Source of the DNA: an uncultured Clostridia bacterium
GTDB lineage: Bacteria; Bacillota; Clostridia; Christensenellales; QALW01
Direction of reading: 5' to 3'
Assembly (NCBI GenBank): GCA_900550765.1
Contig: URTC01000091.1
Span: 1 to 6,858, forward strand
DNA: 6,858 bases
Within the stretch, counting starts at the first letter, position 1; each line of letters opens with the position of its first letter. Positions 6,201 through 6,858 of this stretch are shown one piece after another. Made by a program: the position numbers and the translations under genes. The notes under the pieces were generated by a model that saw only the letters and a program-made list of their open reading frames with translations, was not told the origin of the DNA and made no database searches.

Positions 6201-6512
6201 CGGCAAAAAGAGATTGCTACCATTAAGGTGCTTGGCTTTTATGACGGGGAAGTTTCTGCTTATATTTGCCGGGAAACGATTATTCTTAGCTTGATTGGTA
6301 CGGCCGCAGGGTTGCTTTTGGGCATTTTGCTGTGCCGGTATGTGGTAGTAACAGCTGAAATGGAGGATATCATGTTCGGCCGAAATATTAAGGTATGGAG
6401 CTACGTGCTTTCGGCAGTGATTACTATGATTTTTTCTACATTGGTAAACCTAATTATGTATAAAAAACTGCAGAAGATCGATATGGTAGAATCCCTGAAA
6501 TCGGTTGATTGA
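3291..6512 (+). CDS. FtsX-family ABC transporter permease with long extracellular coiled-coil insertion
   Basis: This integral membrane partner of the ATPase has 1073 residues from the ATG at 3291, or 1075 from 3285, which is the numbering used here. Eight membrane segments are apparent in two 1+3 halves: about 21-40, 552-577, 605-632 and 645-672, then 724-744, 943-964, 1000-1020 and 1038-1058. The first extracellular domain runs from 41 to 550. It starts as a MacB-core-like beta-rich region (about 60-220, with GRF-x9-AL and VGDEI), then carries two long Glu/Ala/Lys/Gln-rich heptad helices (about 255-362 and 418-527) joined by a less charged tip (about 363-415). The second extracellular domain (745-942) is a smaller core-like domain that repeats the VGDEITL motif. 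FtsX cytoplasmic-loop motifs appear twice: RVLIGTLKAIGYSNRRI (583-599) and GERQKEIATIKVLGF (971-985). Such proteins usually couple ATP hydrolysis to movements outside the membrane, for example in lipoprotein or peptide handling or wall hydrolase control. Which of these applies is unknown. Confidence 0.92.
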   Translation: MKKNYRKIVLGQIRHSFSRFLAILAITALGVGFLAGLQSTGPDMYDSMDRYYDAHHFFDIDIKSTMGLTEADAESLRALDGIQKAAGVYTADVLFQNGGGETGVLRISTADFTDNELINGMTLLEGRFPQNSGECVALASIGFGNSFQVGDEILLAQESENLAGTRFTVTGIADSPAYMSIEQEPSTVGKGYIDAVIYVTADAVTAEYYTDIYLLAENAQALNTFYDAYDACIAEVKNKIDTIKMDCTQRRLAEIRRDYEVDLADGRKEYEQAKAEAEQKFAETEAELNKAEAELNEAEATLMRTREQLETAKEQLDAGKQELADARVQYDAGLTAYETGVQELQSGELLLQEKEQQLLGLKTAAEMLSGSSEQKLQALRILEPFDETGVVTSLIALAQVRPLTEEDVLPLTAILSQKISEAEEALVQGKRELAEVREELAAAKTELDGALAQIEKNEALLQVSQQEYEAGKKQADQGFLENEEGKADFIRGKEEYAASKADAEKELADAEEELKQAEKELNELNAPSWYVLDRNTNPSYVSFSSNAEKIVAIARVFPIFFFLVAALVALKTMTRMVDEERVLIGTLKAIGYSNRRIVFKYVAYSFAAGVLGSGVGLAGGLTVLPVVIWNAYSMLYRFPQLILSFNPGISLFSAAALILCVTLATLWACAESLKEVPARLMLPRAPKAGKRVFLERIKPIWNHMKFTHKVTARNILRYKKRFFMTVIGVAGCTALLLTGFGLKDAIGDIVNVQYGEIQKYDLTVNTAEPEPAIEYLKEVGADAFAVISSREMTAQGEKPQEIKVWTAPGSEDLLEVINLRSRRSGQKIAFDDQSVVLTEKAAKNLGISVGDEITLEDEDGREYRVTITAICEGYIDHYLYLTQTKYEQLFEETPEYNTLLASVHAQNEDDVMRGLLALDAVDSASFSSVVVNSFANKIDKINYVVYVLIIAAGMLAFIVLYNLTNINIGERQKEIATIKVLGFYDGEVSAYICRETIILSLIGTAAGLLLGILLCRYVVVTAEMEDIMFGRNIKVWSYVLSAVITMIFSTLVNLIMYKKLQKIDMVESLKSVD
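4146..4187 (+). repeat. Tandem heptad-encoding repeat in the coiled coil
   Basis: Two adjacent 21-base units encode AELNKAE and AELNEAE (permease residues 288-301). They differ at only a few bases. This is a local duplication of one coiled-coil heptad within the ascending helix, and could allow length variation between strains by slippage or recombination. Confidence 0.6.
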
Positions 6513-6533
6513 GAAAAGAAAAAATGGTATACT
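6505..6533 (+). promoter_or_regulatory. Extended -10 promoter for the Mrp-type gene, overlapping the permease stop
   Basis: TTGATT (6505-6510), a 17-base spacer and TATACT (6528-6533) form a near-consensus sigma-A promoter, with the extended -10 dinucleotide TG at 6525-6526. The -35 box lies in the last permease codons and touches its TGA. Transcription should begin near 6540, about 22 bases before the ATG at 6562. I see no terminator between the two genes, so readthrough from the ABC operon may add to it. Confidence 0.7.
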
Positions 6534-6550
6534 AATAAAAACGCATTGTG

Positions 6551-6554
6551 AGGA
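6551..6554 (+). promoter_or_regulatory. Ribosome binding site of the Mrp-type gene
   Basis: AGGA with seven bases to the ATG at 6562. This supports that start, which retains the N-terminal cysteine cluster. Confidence 0.6.
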
Positions 6555-6561
6555 TTGTTTT

Positions 6562-6858
6562 ATGGGATGCACACATCATTGCTCCGACTGTACGTCTAAT
6601 TGCAGCGGAAACGGTAAAAATGAAAAAGAAAGTTTTGTGGAAGAAGCAAATAAACTCAGCCATATCAAAAAGGTGATCGGCGTTATCAGCGGTAAAGGAG
6701 GCGTGGGAAAATCTTTTGTAACGTCTCTTTTGGCCTGTGATATGACCCGTCGGGGGTATCAGTGCGCCGTTTTGGATGCGGATATTACCGGTCCCTCTAT
6801 TCCTAAAGGATTTGGTATTTCGGAAAAAGCATCAGGCAGTGAGGATGGAATCCTTCCG
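6562..6858 (+). CDS. Mrp/Nbp35-type P-loop ATPase (Fe-S cluster carrier), 3' partial
   Basis: Only the first 99 residues are in the window, against roughly 270-290 expected. The deviant Walker A of the MinD/Mrp group is complete: GKGGVGKS at residues 44-51, with signature Lys45 and P-loop Lys50. It is followed by LDADITGPSIP (71-81), the typical Mrp form of the next nucleotide-binding motif. Members of this family bind ATP and carry or insert [4Fe-4S] clusters in the cytoplasm. The N-terminus MGCTHHCSDCTSNC has cysteines at 3, 7, 10 and 14. Short Cys-rich leaders of this kind are known in clostridial Mrp homologues and recall the N-terminal ferredoxin-like cluster of eukaryotic Nbp35, though with different spacing. 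The C-terminal CxxC that would bridge a dimer is beyond the window. It has its own promoter and no evident link to the ABC transporter. Confidence 0.9.
   Translation, partial: MGCTHHCSDCTSNCSGNGKNEKESFVEEANKLSHIKKVIGVISGKGGVGKSFVTSLLACDMTRRGYQCAVLDADITGPSIPKGFGISEKASGSEDGILP

Noticed and set aside
6513..6561. Terminator between the permease and the Mrp-type gene
   Set aside because: The 49-base gap is A-rich with no GC stem followed by a T run. It contains promoter elements instead.

Overview
The window looks like chromosomal DNA of a low-to-mid GC, Gram-positive anaerobe of the Clostridia (Oscillospiraceae or Lachnospiraceae type). This is an inference from several points: two lipoprotein signal peptides, Shine-Dalgarno starts including a probable TTG start, sigma-A style promoters, a glycosidase of the clostridial NagZ-like GH3 type, a FtsX-type permease with a long coiled coil, and an Mrp-type ATPase with a short cysteine-rich N-terminus. 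Every complete gene reads on the + strand. There are no tRNA or rRNA genes, insertion sequences, CRISPR arrays or phage genes, and no gap between genes exceeds 300 bases.

Region 1 (1-2447) is an apparent operon. It begins with the 3' part of a dTDP-4-dehydrorhamnose reductase (rfbD/rmlD), whose first residues lie off the window. Eleven bases later comes a GH3 beta-N-acetylhexosaminidase-like lipoprotein that is interrupted by one in-frame TAA at 1614-1616. It is followed by a tiny unrecognised lipoprotein and a good rho-independent terminator (2415-2447). The three products have envelope themes: a nucleotide-sugar precursor for cell-surface polysaccharide, a cell-wall-sugar hydrolase (probably broken here), and a small surface lipoprotein.

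Region 2 (2448-6512) is a separate transcription unit. A sigma-A-like promoter (2511-2539) precedes an ABC ATPase of the MacB/LolD/FtsE class, which is overlapped by a 1073-1075 residue FtsX-family permease. The permease has eight predicted membrane segments in two 1+3 halves. A helical hairpin of about 270 residues is inserted into its first extracellular domain. Together the two genes encode a complete transporter or mechanotransmission machine of unknown substrate.

Region 3 (6505-6858) is the start of a third unit. A near-consensus extended -10 promoter overlaps the end of the permease gene and leads into an Mrp/Nbp35-type Fe-S carrier ATPase, cut off by the window end.

The most notable observation is the precise single-codon interruption of the otherwise intact GH3 gene. 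The next is the very long extracellular coiled-coil arm of the permease. I did not find evidence of a wholly new biological system.
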